NCBI GenBank assembly: GCA_003415625.1
Contig: PYIU01000009.1
Location: 1,116,001 to 1,180,000, forward strand
Length of the DNA: 64,000 nt
DNA from: Aquanectria penicillioides
Lineage: Eukaryota; Ascomycota; Sordariomycetes; Hypocreales; Nectriaceae
Direction of reading: 5' to 3'
Part shown: positions 35,961 through 47,088 of the stretch, piece after piece
Layout of the letters: every line of letters starts with the position of its first letter
Numbering within the stretch: the stretch's first letter is position 1
Translations under genes and position numbers: made by a program
Notes under the pieces: generated by a model
Databases searched by the model: none
Told to the model about the DNA's origin: nothing
What the model saw: the letters and a program-made list of their open reading frames with translations, nothing else

Positions 35961-37613
35961 TGCGGTTATCCCTGAACGTGGATTAACGTAAATTCCAACG
36001 CATCCGAGCCTGGACAACCTCGCGCTTCCCCGGGGTTGCTGCTTGATCCCATTCGCCTCTTGGCGCGGAAGACTCGCACAACTTTCCCAAGGTTGATCTA
36101 TGTGGCTTGCGTGGCGTCATGGCCGCGGCATGGATTGAGTTGGGCCGGCTGGGAGGCGACCAAATTGTTGGCCAGATCGCGACATTTGACAAATCTTCAT
36201 TGTGATCGACAAGGTTGTTGAATCTTTATCGCTAGAATATGAAAAATAAAGAGTTTATTTCCCCCCGTTTTTCATGTTCTTGATATTTTTTTTTAGCCCA
36301 CTATTTACTCCAACGACATTTGTTATCATCATGGTTAACAGAGTCCATTCAGTGGTTCTTGCAGCAGTGATTGCTATTACGGCTCTCACCTTCATGACTC
36401 GTTCGGGGACTTTAATTTTGCCTCCAAGTTGACCGCCCCCACATCGGCATCCGGGACCGTGACCACCACCTCCATGACTAAGAACCGACTGGGAATGAAT
36501 GACACGAGTAGGGGCCGACGAGGGCGCTTCCGTTGGCGGAGTAGCTTGGCTAGCGATGCTTGATATAAAGTTTCTCGGACTGAGCCGCTGGAGAAAACAG
36601 CAGCCAATGACAAACTCGTTAGCGTTGACAAAGGGAACATGGGCAAGGTGAAGAACTTGAAGTTTAGAGACATTGAGGATGGGTCTAGAAATGGATGACG
36701 GCCCCTGAGCGCAAGTAACAGCAGGGATGACCATATGTGTTCATGATCGACTCCAGGATCGGCATACTTGTGGCATGGCATAATAGTTCCTGACGTGGGA
36801 TTGATATGTAAATGTGGCGGGTAGCTTCACAACCAGCATGCCTGCGATGCTGATCAGCAAAAGGGGAAAATATGGGAAAATGGTATCGGAAAATTGTGAT
36901 ATTGCAGGCATTAGAATGATGACGGGCGCGGATTGTGGCAGTGAAGACAAATCGAATCGTCGTTTGGTAGGTGGATTCCATCAAGGTGCAGAGATCCGCG
37001 ATATCGCAACAATGGAGTTGGCATATTCGTCAGCATAAATTGACCTTAGTAAGCAGGCCTAGCCAAGGTAGCTATGTGTAGACGGCTTGTGAAAGCAATG
37101 GAAGTCTGGTTCCGCTGAGACTCATCGACTCTGTGACTATCGATGATACAACGATGGTATGGACATTCAACGACCGCATAGCAGTTTACTGATAGAGGTT
37201 CGATGCGGTGGCAATATGAGCCGTTTATTAGACACATTGAACAGCTAAATTGAAAGACGTCGTTGAATGTAGCTTGGTGTATCAATTTAATCGTGGTAAA
37301 TGGTTGGCTAACACGAACGGCAACGCTGGAAAATAACACGGAAGTCAAATGCCCCCACAAGGCCTTGTATTTCATTTAAGACTCTAGCTTCTCTATAAAA
37401 TGGTATTAATAGATAAACATTTAAACAGGGAGGAATGAGACAGGCGCTCTAGCTAGAGGGGCAGGTCACCAGCACTTCACCGTCGTCATGAAGACTACGC
37501 ATTGTATCATCAACGGTTAGGGCCGTGTTCATCACAGCGTTCATGTCATTTTTGCTTCTCCTTGATCAAACTCTTGGCCAATTCAAGCTTTGTTATTGCA
37601 TTTTGAACTATGC
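35961..37613. other. Gene-poor region, continued
   Basis: No recognisable protein, RNA or mobile-element sequence. Open frames of up to 159 codons on the minus strand about 36255-36781 have no coding character I trust. Confidence 0.4.
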
Positions 37614-38424
37614 TCAGATTCCTGGACCCCGACCTCCGATTCCACTACCCATCTGGTTGACGCTTGTCCCCTTGAGCTTGTGATCGCCAGGCTGAGCCGC
37701 CGCCTCATATGTAATGTTTGCGGGCGCGCGGCCCAGCTGCGTCCACTCGCCCTTGAAGCCCAAGTACGAGATGCGCGTGACGTCCTCCTCGCCGTCGCTG
37801 AAGTTGTCCGGGAAGAAGAGAACCAGCTGCTGTACCTTGCCGAACAAAGCACGCCGCACGGGGATCTCTTGCAGCTCGCCCGTCTGCGACAGCTCCAGCG
37901 TCTGCACGGGGTCGGACTCCTCGGCAGCGGCAAAGTCGAGGTTGTCACGGTTGATGAAGAGGTGCAACGTCTTTGGTGCGCTGGGCGAAGGCGATGTGCG
38001 GATGAGAATGGAGTGGAGCTTGATTTGCGCCGTGAAACTAGAAAGAGGGCCAATGTCAGTGATTGCCTGGTGCTTTTGAGGCAAACATCATCTCCTAGAA
38101 GCGCAGCAATAGCAGCGAAAATAAACAAGGGCCCTTAAAAGACTAGACGAAGCTTGAAAGCACCTACGGGACCGTCATGAGGAGCTGCTCATCAACATCG
38201 CTCGCTAGCTCTGGCTCGATGTTCAGTCTCTCCTGCCAGGTCTTCTTCACCACCGCCTGACCCAAGTCCCGCTCCGCTTCATTGAGCGTGACAAGGTGAT
38301 CAAAGTTGATCTGGCTGTAGAGCGAATACTGGACTGCGGGAGTGATATCGTCTGAGTGGTCATGGTCATGATGGTCGTGTCCATGGCCACCATGTCCCAC
38401 GTGTTCGTCGTGACAGTGAGACAT
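37614..38424 (-). CDS. PITH-domain protein
   Basis: Exons 38424-38168 and 38037-37614, with a 130-base intron (GTAGGT...CTAG); 226 aa. The N-terminus is a His/Asp cluster (CHDEHVGHGGHGHDHHDHDH) typical of the PITHD1 group. The PITH (formerly DUF1000) domain follows: YSLYSQINFDHLVTLNEAE, a jelly-roll core with HSILIRTSPSPSAPKTLHLF, and TRISYLGFKGEWTQLGRAP near the end. PITH modules also occur in thioredoxin-like TXNL1, which binds the proteasome; this protein has no thioredoxin domain. The His-rich head may bind metal (inference). Confidence 0.93.
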
Positions 38425-38885
38425 TTCTTTTAGGATTTTAGGTGGGCGGGCGTATGAGATGGTTCTCGTATTCGGGGACTTCCGTCAAGGGCAGCTCCAA
38501 AGTCGCGGTGTTGGGCGGGATGAGACGACTCTGGTGATGTTTGGTCAAGCGCAAGTCAAAGGCTGCCTTGGGAGAAATGACGTTGGCGGGGAACGGGCTG
38601 CCGGAACGGCCCCACTACATAGGGCCGGGCTGCCTCACAAAAACTGCCGGAACGACGAAAAGTCAATGCTTGTTTGAAGATCTATGATTCACAAGGGCGA
38701 CCGCATTATCACGCATTTTGCAGCAACGGAATCGGACAATATGAGACATAAGCACTAGGGTATCGTATTCAGTTGTGCCTGTGTTCAGCTTCCTCGCTTC
38801 GGCTGCACAGTGGCATCATGGCGCCGTATTCACCTCCTCATGTATTTTATCCCCCCCCGGATCGGTGATCAAAGCAGTTACTTCA

Positions 38886-41800
38886 TCACCTGAACCCACT
38901 CTTCCGTTTAGCTTTCTTGACCTTCTTCCTATCTCCAAAAACGCCCGATACTGGTTGGCTCATCGTTACTGGGAGCGCTGGCAGGCCCTGGCTCTGTGAT
39001 GATCCGGGAACACGCTGTTGGCTCGACATGACCTGCATCGCGGGCGCAGGTGTGGGGGCAGGCTTGGGCGGCGGCGGCAACTCCACGGCTTCGCTCTTCC
39101 GACGATTGCTCTGCGATGCACCTTGCCTCATAAATGCTGGAAGCTTATACTTCTCAGCCTGAGATTTGCGCCGGTTTTCTATCTTCTGCAGTCGTTGTCT
39201 CGCATGGTCAAACTGCTTGTCACTTTCAACTGCGACACTCGATACGTAGTCTTCGGTACCAACACCGCGCTCCGTGGGCCAATACGACAGAACACGAGAA
39301 GATTTCGTTGATGTCACCTTTTCAGGGTTCAAGGCTGGTGCCAAGAGCTGCAACCGCTTTACCGCTGCGTCTGTGCCGCTAATTGACGGAGTACTGGGGG
39401 GAGACGATGGAATGCTGCTAGCGGACGACTGAGAAGACTTGATGGCAACGGAGCTGACCGAATGTGGTTGGCTTTGCATCACACTCTCCGGGTCTGCAGT
39501 ACCTAACACGGTGATGTCTTGGACCATAACCCCTGATGTAGCAAGAAGAACATCCCTTGCAAGGCCTAGTATCCAGTTCCGCCTTGTGGCTGCATCTTGT
39601 TCTGATAACTTCCCTTCCAAAGGTTCGAGCCAGAGTTCCAAAAAGTAACGGTTCAGTTGAGCCAAGCTGGGAACCGGGCCGAGTGTGTCATTTACTGACC
39701 GTCTTCCGAGTTGCGTCACGACTGTCTCACCATCGTCTTTGAGAAACAGATCGAACATGTCATATTGCGCAGCATTCTCGTCGACCTCAAGGTCTTGAGG
39801 GCCAAGATCCTCTTCGATTTCCTTCCTGGTAACATGTGAATATATTATCCTGGATGGGAGACATTAAATAACATACCATGTTTTGAGTGGGAGCCTCCCA
39901 TTTGCTACACCATCTTGAATAGTTTTATGAATGGCTGAAAGTACAGCGGGAGAAATGTCGCGCTGAAGGCTGCTTGAAGAATTCACAACGAAATTCCGGA
40001 TTGCTTGAGCAAGAACATCCAGCTTCAGGTTGATTGGACGCCCAGCTACTCCAGCTTTTGGATTGCCAAAACGCCTTGAATGAGGGTCCTGTCGAACGAG
40101 TGTCTCCATATCGAGATCGTCTATGCCATCTGGAAGCACAAAAGTATCCTCCAAATGACGGAGAAAATGTCTTCGTCTCTTCCTCCAACGTTGTGCTTGG
40201 TCCGATTTTGACCGACCTATCCGAGTTGTTGGAAGCTCGATTGTCATGCTCCGGTCCAATAGTGAGGCGCAAATACAGTACCGCACGCTGAGATCCTTGC
40301 CGAGGAAGCTCCCTTGATAGAACTGAACACCGGCGCGGTGATACATGGACCCTGGACCGTTGACTGGACCTGCCATAGGAACGAGTTTGGCGGGGTGGAT
40401 CTCCAGGGACTGGATTTCGGCTACAAGAGCTGAAACGCTTTCGTCGTGAGGTAGTGTAAGTACTTGATGATGCCATTGAGGAATGCTGTTCGCTGAATGT
40501 CCAAACCAATACATGTACAATTGACTCTGCGTTGGACGGTATGCGACCACCATGGCAACGTTCTGACCTTGTCTGTCTAGCGTTCGACATGCTGTCATTC
40601 TTAGACCTTCGCCATCTATTAGGTGAGGACAGGCAATCAAGATCGAAGGCTTTGGCGATGATTCTTCATCGGCCTCGGATTTGAACAGATCAATCCAGTA
40701 GACATGACGCATAGTTAGAATAAAAATATGGTTCTGATTGACAGGGCTAATGCGGATGTCGACAATGCAATCTGGCCTTGCCTTGGTTGGGGTTAGAATG
40801 GGTAGCTTGGGGAGAGCCATTTTCGAAACCAAATCCACAACCTCAAGCTTTTCACGATTCCAGACCAAAAGATGTTGTGATCGTGTTGCGAATCCACCAG
40901 CCTCCTCGGAGTCTTGGGTAGGATCGCTCCAAAAAGTGTCGACCTCGGCAGTTCCGACGAAAAAGAGCCCATGCTTCGCGGCCGAAAACGCTGGAGTGGG
41001 AGGAATTTCGGTCAAAAAGCCTTCCACAACATGCCCGCACTTATCCATGGAGAACCGCATGGTATTTTTACCGTAGGTATTGGTTCCTACGATACTCCAA
41101 ATGCTCCAGTACCCGCACTCATCCATTACGGCCAGCTGTGGGGGTTGACCTTTGAAACCTGGGTTGAAGGCGACATCGATGTGTGCATTTCCGCCAGTTT
41201 GCTTATGAGATAGCGTTATCACTGGATTGGGGTCGATTCGCGATAATTGAGGCTGCGCAGCGATATGGGTTGGCGCCTTTTGAGCTACTGGCACTTTGTG
41301 ATACTCGGGTTGAAGAATGGTGGTCGACGTTTGCTTCTGGACCAGAAGCCAGCGCGCTGTATCATATCGGGTGAGGCTAGTTGCAAACTTGACCTGTGAT
41401 ATGGGGAGGCCATCGTTGGCCCAAATTGCCATGTCCTCTGGGTCGTCCGGGTCAATGACAGAGAGCTCCAAGGCCACGTCTTTGTGATGTTTCCATTGCC
41501 ACTTCGTCTCATCCATCCGAGATAATCGCAGAAGCTCACCCGACTCGCCTGTTACTGCCGCGAGTAGTAGAGCACCGGAGACCCGGGTGGCATCAGAAAT
41601 ATTGGTCATTTGTCCAATGGCCAACAGAGGTCTGTCGCCTGATTCGCCATCAAATTTCTGGAAGCGATCCATGTTCTCTTCCAAGAATCCCTGTAGCGCC
41701 GAGTTGCCCATGAAGGCCTCAGGGTGAGCCTGGAGAAGCCATCGCCTCTGGGTCCGGCGTTCCTGCCATAGATTTGAAGATCCTTCAGGGATCGAAGTCT

Positions 41801-42024
41801 TCGATGGCGGGTATAACTGAGCGGAAGAGCCTACTACCTTGATGTGCGGTGCTGGGACAGATGAGTATTTGCCAGGGGCTGATGAATGGCAGAAACTTAC
41901 CGTCGGATAAGATACGGCTCGTATGAAGAAGTCCTGGGTGCGACCTCGCATCTTCTGATGGAAGATAAGTTATGCGCCCTATGTGACCGTAAATGAGGTC
42001 CGCGAGACCCCGCGGCTCAGCCAT
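38886..42024 (-). CDS. RRN6: RNA polymerase I initiation factor RRN6-like
   Basis: Exons 42024-41901, 41851-39877 and 39825-38886, introns 49 and 51 bases; 1012 aa. The order is a short N-terminal exon (MAEPRGLADLIYGHIGRITY), then a WD/beta-propeller-like half with repeated segments (HIDVAFNPGFKGQPPQLAVMDECGYWSIW, DIRISPVNQNHIFILT). A helical part follows, then a Ser-rich, basic tail ending KKVKKAKRKSGFR. This is the Rrn6 family, a core-factor subunit that recruits Pol I to the rDNA promoter, acting in the nucleolus. The intact 3-exon frame needs no correction. Its start is 483 bases from that of SPC25 on the other strand. Confidence 0.88.
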
Positions 42025-42507
42025 TTGGACCGAGCAATGATTTCTGATGCAACAAGAGTTTGAGTGCGATTCCTTTCTTCATCGCGAGGTGGCCGGGGAA
42101 GGGGGGGCACGTAGTCTCGAAGCGCAGAGAAGGGTAGATCAAGCTCTAGGCTGACATTATTAATTCTGCGAGTGAATGCGACTGGAACAATTCAACTGGT
42201 GAGACACGAGATCAAGGGGAGCATGCAGGTTTCTGGAGACAAGGAGGTCGCGTCGCATCTTGAGTTCAACGTGAAGCTCTTTCGAGATGCCCCACGTGGC
42301 GGTGCAATTTAATACTGCCAGCCACATAACTGCGCCACGCCCCACCTGGCCATGGGTCGACCGAGCAACGCGCCGTCATGTGTGTAAATACTAACTAGCC
42401 CGGGGCAGGGTTGCATCCCACCAACGTCGCGAAAACATCCCGACCACAGTGTAGAACGACCCGATCGCATAAGCCTATATCGAACAACATCGCATTTGCC
42501 TCACAAA
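42025..42507. promoter_or_regulatory. Divergent promoter region, RRN6/SPC25
   Basis: 483 bases between divergent starts. A CACGTG lies about 42296-42301; no TATA box was seen. Confidence 0.45.
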
Positions 42508-43346
42508 ATGTCCACCGCTTTTGAGCCCTCGCTCTCTTCGAGCATCAGTCGCCAGACACTGGCGCCTGTCGGGCCCTCCGTCGCCGACACCCTGCCCAAC
42601 ATCAACTTTGGTTTCGATGATCTGCGCGACCGGATGGCCAAGTTTACCGCCAAGTTCGATGCTTTCATCGAGCAGGGCCGCAAGCGCGTCTTGGAGGAGC
42701 GCAACCAATTTCGCATGAATGTCGCAGAGCTTCAAGGTATGATACGGCCCCGTCCCGATGCGCCCGTTTGCGACAAGAAATTAACAATTGTTTCCCAGAG
42801 GACCAACGGATGAAGAAGCGAGATATTGAGATCATCCAGGTCAAGGCCTCGACTCACCAACAAATCATCGTCAAGGAAGAGGCCGAGACACGGGAGATGG
42901 AAGCCGCCATCAACTCTTTCGCCACACAACGCGATCAACACATTTCCTCTCGCGATAGCCTTAAGAAGCAGATCGCCCAGACACAGGCTGAGATCGATTC
43001 CCGGCTTGCGGCGCAGCGCGAACACGCACAGCTGCAAGAGGCCCAATCACGATTCAACGTACCTGAACTTGACTTTTGGATTTCCAATCTCTGCTTGAAA
43101 ATCGAGGGCGCCGGCCAGGCCGATCGACTCAAGTTTGTTTATTCACATGTGGATGAGAAGGACTGGGAACGAGAAGCGTGGTTTGAACTTGTTACTAGCT
43201 CGCGCGACTACGATGTTAAGCACTGCCGTCCAAAACTGGAACGAGAGAAGGTGGAGCGAGTCCTGGACCGCGTAAACGAGACCAGAGAGCTGGTAGTACT
43301 ACTCAAGGGAATGAGGGAGCTGTTTGTGGAAGCAATGAGATCGTAA
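42508..43346 (+). CDS. SPC25: Kinetochore protein Spc25
   Basis: Exons 42508-42736 and 42799-43346, intron 62 bases with a TTAAC branch and CCCAG acceptor; 258 aa. An N-terminal tail is followed by a long coiled coil (about residues 40-160, e.g. EERNQFRMNVAELQEDQRMK and DSLKKQIAQTQAEIDSRLAA). The globular RWD-like C-terminal domain follows, with LKFVYSHVDEKDWEREAWFE, the Spc25 signature. Spc25 pairs with Spc24 in the Ndc80 complex that holds spindle microtubules. Length and layout fit the family. Confidence 0.93.
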
Positions 43347-43642
43347 CGGTGGTCTTTGGTTGTCTGTAATGATTCCCCCCTGATACCATGTTCGTCTGAC
43401 ATAATGCACTATATCATGACGCGGCTTTGATGAACCCGACCTAGTTCCCAAAAAAGTTACAAAGAATTAAAAAGAAGAGAAAAAAGAAAAGAAAAGAAAA
43501 AACACTGTTCAAGTATTTTCTCTGTGGTTATCCTGGTATCGTGTTCGCATGATATCTTGGGTTTCCTGGCCCCTCAGGTAATTTGCGTGGCTTGCTTCAG
43601 AAACATAATAACAGCTCCCCCTCCAAAACGCCCCCCGCCCCC
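43347..43642. other. Intergenic, purine-rich tract
   Basis: Tail-to-tail spacer with an A/G-rich run about 43465-43502; nothing else seen. Confidence 0.5.
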
Positions 43643-44272
43643 TTAACAAATCGGCTTCCACATCACAAATATGTTGGGTTGTGGGATGTAGAACCAAGCC
43701 ATGCTCCGGTTCCTATCAGCCCCATCATGCGTCAGGGCGACTAGAAATATGATGGGGTTCTTTCTGAGCAGAAGAGGCGACTTGTCTGCGGTTGCCAAGT
43801 GCCCCCTGTCCAAGTTCTCTTTCATCGCTCGACTCGTGTCCTCGATCCTTCTCTTAAAGCGGCTGCTAGACTCTCGCTCCTTTCGACACTGTAAAACAAT
43901 GGCACTGGAATCTTCTCCAAAGTCTCCCGTCTCGATCAAGATGTCGACAAGGTCTCCGTTGCCCCAGAGGTCGCGGCTGTGGCTGATCCTGAAACCCTCG
44001 AGGTAAGGTACGTTTTCGTCTTGGCTGTCGAGGAGGGCGTTCAAACACAGGCCGCGTAACCATGATTCCCAGCCCCCGTGCTTGTCCCTGGGGATGTCGT
44101 GAGGGCATACGTCTAGAAGGACGTCGCTGAAGACCTCGAGGAAGGTGTCAGGCGGCACCGGCCCCTCCGGAGGGTAGTGTTCGCTCATAGCGCACGCGGC
44201 TTTTCGGCTCCGTTGAGCCCAGGATCGAGGAGAAAAGCAGCAGCAGAAGGGGGGTTTAAAACTGCTGGTCAT
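43643..44272 (-). CDS. Hypothetical protein
   Basis: Single open frame of 209 codons ending at 43643. Composition is protein-like, with regular acidic and hydrophobic spacing, e.g. VPPDTFLEVFSDVLLDVCP and LVDILIETGDFGEDSSAIV. The N-terminal 28 residues are Cys/Arg/Ser-rich and may not belong; the Met at 44188 (MSEHYPPEGPVPPD) is a good alternative start. I recognise no domain. The segment IVLQCRKERESSSRFKRRIED hints at an amphipathic helix. The gene is short, isolated and perhaps lineage-specific. Confidence 0.5.
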   Translation of the reverse strand: MTSSFKPPFCCCFSPRSWAQRSRKAACAMSEHYPPEGPVPPDTFLEVFSDVLLDVCPHDIPRDKHGGWESWLRGLCLNALLDSQDENVPYLEGFRISHSRDLWGNGDLVDILIETGDFGEDSSAIVLQCRKERESSSRFKRRIEDTSRAMKENLDRGHLATADKSPLLLRKNPIIFLVALTHDGADRNRSMAWFYIPQPNIFVMWKPIC

Positions 44273-45506
44273 GGAACGGTGTTAACGGAACAAATGCCGA
44301 GAGGCGAAGAGGGGTGATAACAGGCGTTGGTCCACTCGACGATTGCCAATTCATCTGCCAAGCCTGGTCCACTGTGGCAAGGGGCCAACCATATGACGGG
44401 AGATGGACGACAACGCGAAGCAAATCTGGGGAAAAAAGACGTCTGCTGCGTCAGTGGGATGTCATTTATTTAAACCCCCTGTGTGGGTGGTCGGCCTGAT
44501 ATCATCCACCAGCGTCCTCCCAAGGGAGTAGGGCTAATGCATGCCCGTGGCTGCCAGTGACGAGACTAGACACCAATTTAGAACCTGCGGATCATCCCTG
44601 GGTAAGCGGCAAGCCGCAAGCTGGATCGATATCCTCATTTCTGCATCTAAAAGCCAGGCACACCCGGCTGAGGGCGCCCGTTGGTTCCTCACTCCATAAG
44701 CAAAGAAGCATACGCAATACGAGTGATTAAAAGTGGGGTACGGAATCGGATTTCGTTTAAAATCCCCGCTATACCCATGCGCTCCCAGGCGCTGCACAAC
44801 TCGTATTGGGAACCCGCGGATTGGATTGGGGAACGGATTTACCGAAAATAGCGCCCCTTGGCGGCGGACTCGAATGACTAACCGTTGCAGGCAATTCATT
44901 ATTCTCGAACAAGGGCGGATCGACATCCGGCCGAATGCCATCAATCATCAGGTCGCGTCACCACCCCCAGCTGTTCGTCCAATTTGGTCGTGTCATTAGC
45001 TCCGTTTCGGCGGCTGAGTATGAATATGGGGACATGAGATATGTATGTAGTTATCGCACCAACATACATCATCCATGAGGTGGCCCGCCCGCGTCAGTCC
45101 GTCAGCCGCCTCGCCACAACCCACCAAATTGGCTGGTTGAAGAAGCATGGACCCCAGGTTGGCACAAGATATGCCAGGCGCCCTGCGTCCCAAACCTCCG
45201 GGACCGGTTGGGCGGGTTTTGATCAATCATCGAAGTGCCTGGCCGTAGCCTGACCACGACTTGCATACGGAACCGCTCAATTGAGTAGAGTACATGGCAT
45301 CGCAGCCTCACTGGTCAACGTGGCACCGTTGATTAAGCGCTGTTCATTTGCCGAGATAACAATATTGAATTTGTTCTGTTTATCCGGTTCTTCCTATGGC
45401 AGAGGCTCCTTCTCACACAGAGCCTTACTTGTTACCGCCTCACTCGATGATAGCCTTTTGTTGTGTTGTATAAGGGAAGAAGTTGACTAATCGTGGGATT
45501 TGTAAC
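44273..45506. other. Intergenic upstream of collagen-like gene
   Basis: No gene recognised in 1.2 kb. The last part leads into the TATA box at 45507. Confidence 0.5.
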
Positions 45507-45514
45507 TATAAAAA
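45507..45514 (+). promoter_or_regulatory. TATA box of the collagen-like gene
   Basis: TATAAAAA, 57 bases upstream of the ATG at 45564 and 131 upstream of the safe in-frame ATG at 45638. Canonical TATA boxes are uncommon in the window, so expression may be regulated (inference). Confidence 0.5.
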
Positions 45515-45563
45515 GGGCAAATGATAGACTGACAGATTAATGGATAGGTAAAAATAAACTAAC

Positions 45564-46635
45564 ATGAAGTGTGAACTGTCTTGTATCAGTCATTTTCGCT
45601 CTCGACAGCTGTGTTCATTTTACAACCACCCAATACTATGATTGTCCCGGCTTCCTTAGGACCAGCTGTCACACTCAATGTCAGCCACCTTTACCCCGAA
45701 GCAACGCTTTTTCCACGAAAGCAAGTCACCATTGCAGTAGATCGGGTCCCTTCTACTGAGGTGCACATAGTATCATTGGGCAACGGTCTTGCAAGCACCG
45801 CAGAAGGAGCCACGACCACGGATTCCCCAAGCACCAACGAGGACCAGGCGATGGCATCGACCAGTGACAAAAACCAAACGACGCACACACTTCTGGGCGT
45901 GTTCATCGCACTTGGTATCATTGCTTTGATATTGATAGCAATCCTGTTTTGTCGACCCAGTCGAGGCCGGCGTGGCAAGAAGGGTTCGCGAGGATACCAA
46001 GGACAGCAAGGAGTCCAAGGTGTACAGGGACTGCAGGGAGTGCATGGGATGCAGGGAATGCAGGGAGTTCAAGGACTTCAAGGCGTGCAAGGAGAACAAG
46101 GAGTTCAGGGCGTGCAAGGAAATACGGGAGTGCGAGGAGAACAAGGCGTACAAGGTGTGCAAGGAAATACAGGAGGGCAAGGAATGCAGGGAGTGCAAGG
46201 CTTACAAGGAGTGCAAGGTGTGCAAGGAAGTAGAGGAGTTCAAGGAAATACAGGAGTGCAAGGACTACAGGGAGTGCAAGGGGTGCAAGGAGATGTGGGA
46301 TTACAAGGCCCTCAAGGCGATCTCGGGCAGCAAGGTGATCCGGGAATGCAAGGCCCTCGAGGGAGAAGAGGAAGACGGGGAGGAAGAGGCCAAGATGGTC
46401 TACATGGACGACACGGTCGGCATGGACGGCGTGGTTGGCGTGGTCAACATGGCATCCAAGGACCTCCTGGACCTCCTGGGCCCCCAGGGCCCCCAGGCCC
46501 ACCCGGAGCTGGAGGTGGAGGCGGGGGAGGGGGAGGGGAACTGGGTTTAGAAGCCGTGGAGGCGGTGGGAGTGAAGGGGAAGAAGCTGGAACTGGAGCTG
46601 GAGGAGCCGGAGGAGCTGGTGGAGGCGGAGACTAA
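45564..46635 (+). CDS. Collagen-like single-pass membrane protein (broken frame)
   Basis: Ser/Thr-rich N-terminal part (TEGATTT-like, [19 protein letters not shown]), a TM helix [20 protein letters not shown], then [14 protein letters not shown]. From 45965 to 46504 come 60 uninterrupted Gly-X-Y triplets, mostly GVQ, GLQ, GMQ, GEQ and GNT, then basic GRR/GRH triplets and five GPP. A poly-Gly run follows. In the raw frame the tail loses its Gly pattern after G runs at 46529-46538. One added G continues it as [20 protein letters not shown] and on to GGGGD, stop 46633-46635. The nearest safe start is 45638. The ATG at 45564 ([11 protein letters not shown]) joins the frame only if one T is added in TTTT about 45592-45595. 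Low proline and high Gln in Y position suggest a non-hydroxylated, bacterial-type triple helix. Function unknown. Confidence 0.75.
45965..46504 (+). repeat. Collagen-encoding 9/18-bp minisatellite
   Basis: 540 bases in which GG(A/C/G)-NNN-NNN is strictly periodic. The middle part is built of near-identical units such as CAAGGAGTGCAAGGTGT, so unequal crossing-over or slippage is expected to change copy number. Confidence 0.85.
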
Positions 46636-47088
46636 CAAAGAGGGTGTAGTGACCGTCTTCACTAGACCCCAAAACATGATTGCTGCGCGGCGCTATTCGT
46701 ATCGGTCCTTGCCATGGCGGAAAGAATCCGAGGGAACTCGCCTACAGTCGTTATCGCGACCCTGTTTCTGCATACCGTCGTTACTGTTTAACACATATAA
46801 TGGCACTCTCGTTGACACGCATGATCGACAGTGAAACGTGATGTGGCGTCCATGCTTGCGATCTCATCCATCTAATCAATCAACGCGTCCCCCAACCGCG
46901 TTTCGTTCCACCCCCACCTATCGCCAGCCAACCAACCCCACCTCCACATCCCTAATCAATCAGTCGACCAGCCTGCGCCTCGCCAACTCCCACCTCGCAT
47001 CCATCCACTTACACTTACACCTACACTTACACCTGCACTCGCACTCGCACTCCCAGCACGCCGCGCACAGCGCCGCACTGTACCCGCC
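46636..47088. other. Spacer before MZT1
   Basis: The raw, uncorrected frame of the collagen-like gene runs on to 46834 but loses coding character. The remainder is a CA-rich leader with CACTTACACTTA-type repeats about 47007-47048. Confidence 0.5.

Noticed and set aside
45918..46550. Overlapping long open frames on both strands of the collagen repeat (194 and 192 codons)
   Set aside because: The short repeat unit keeps other frames open by periodicity; only the +2 frame has Gly at every third residue and joins a TM helix.
46636..46834. Extension of the collagen-like protein to 46834
   Set aside because: After the G runs this frame loses Gly periodicity, while the next frame keeps it to GGGGD and a stop at 46635.
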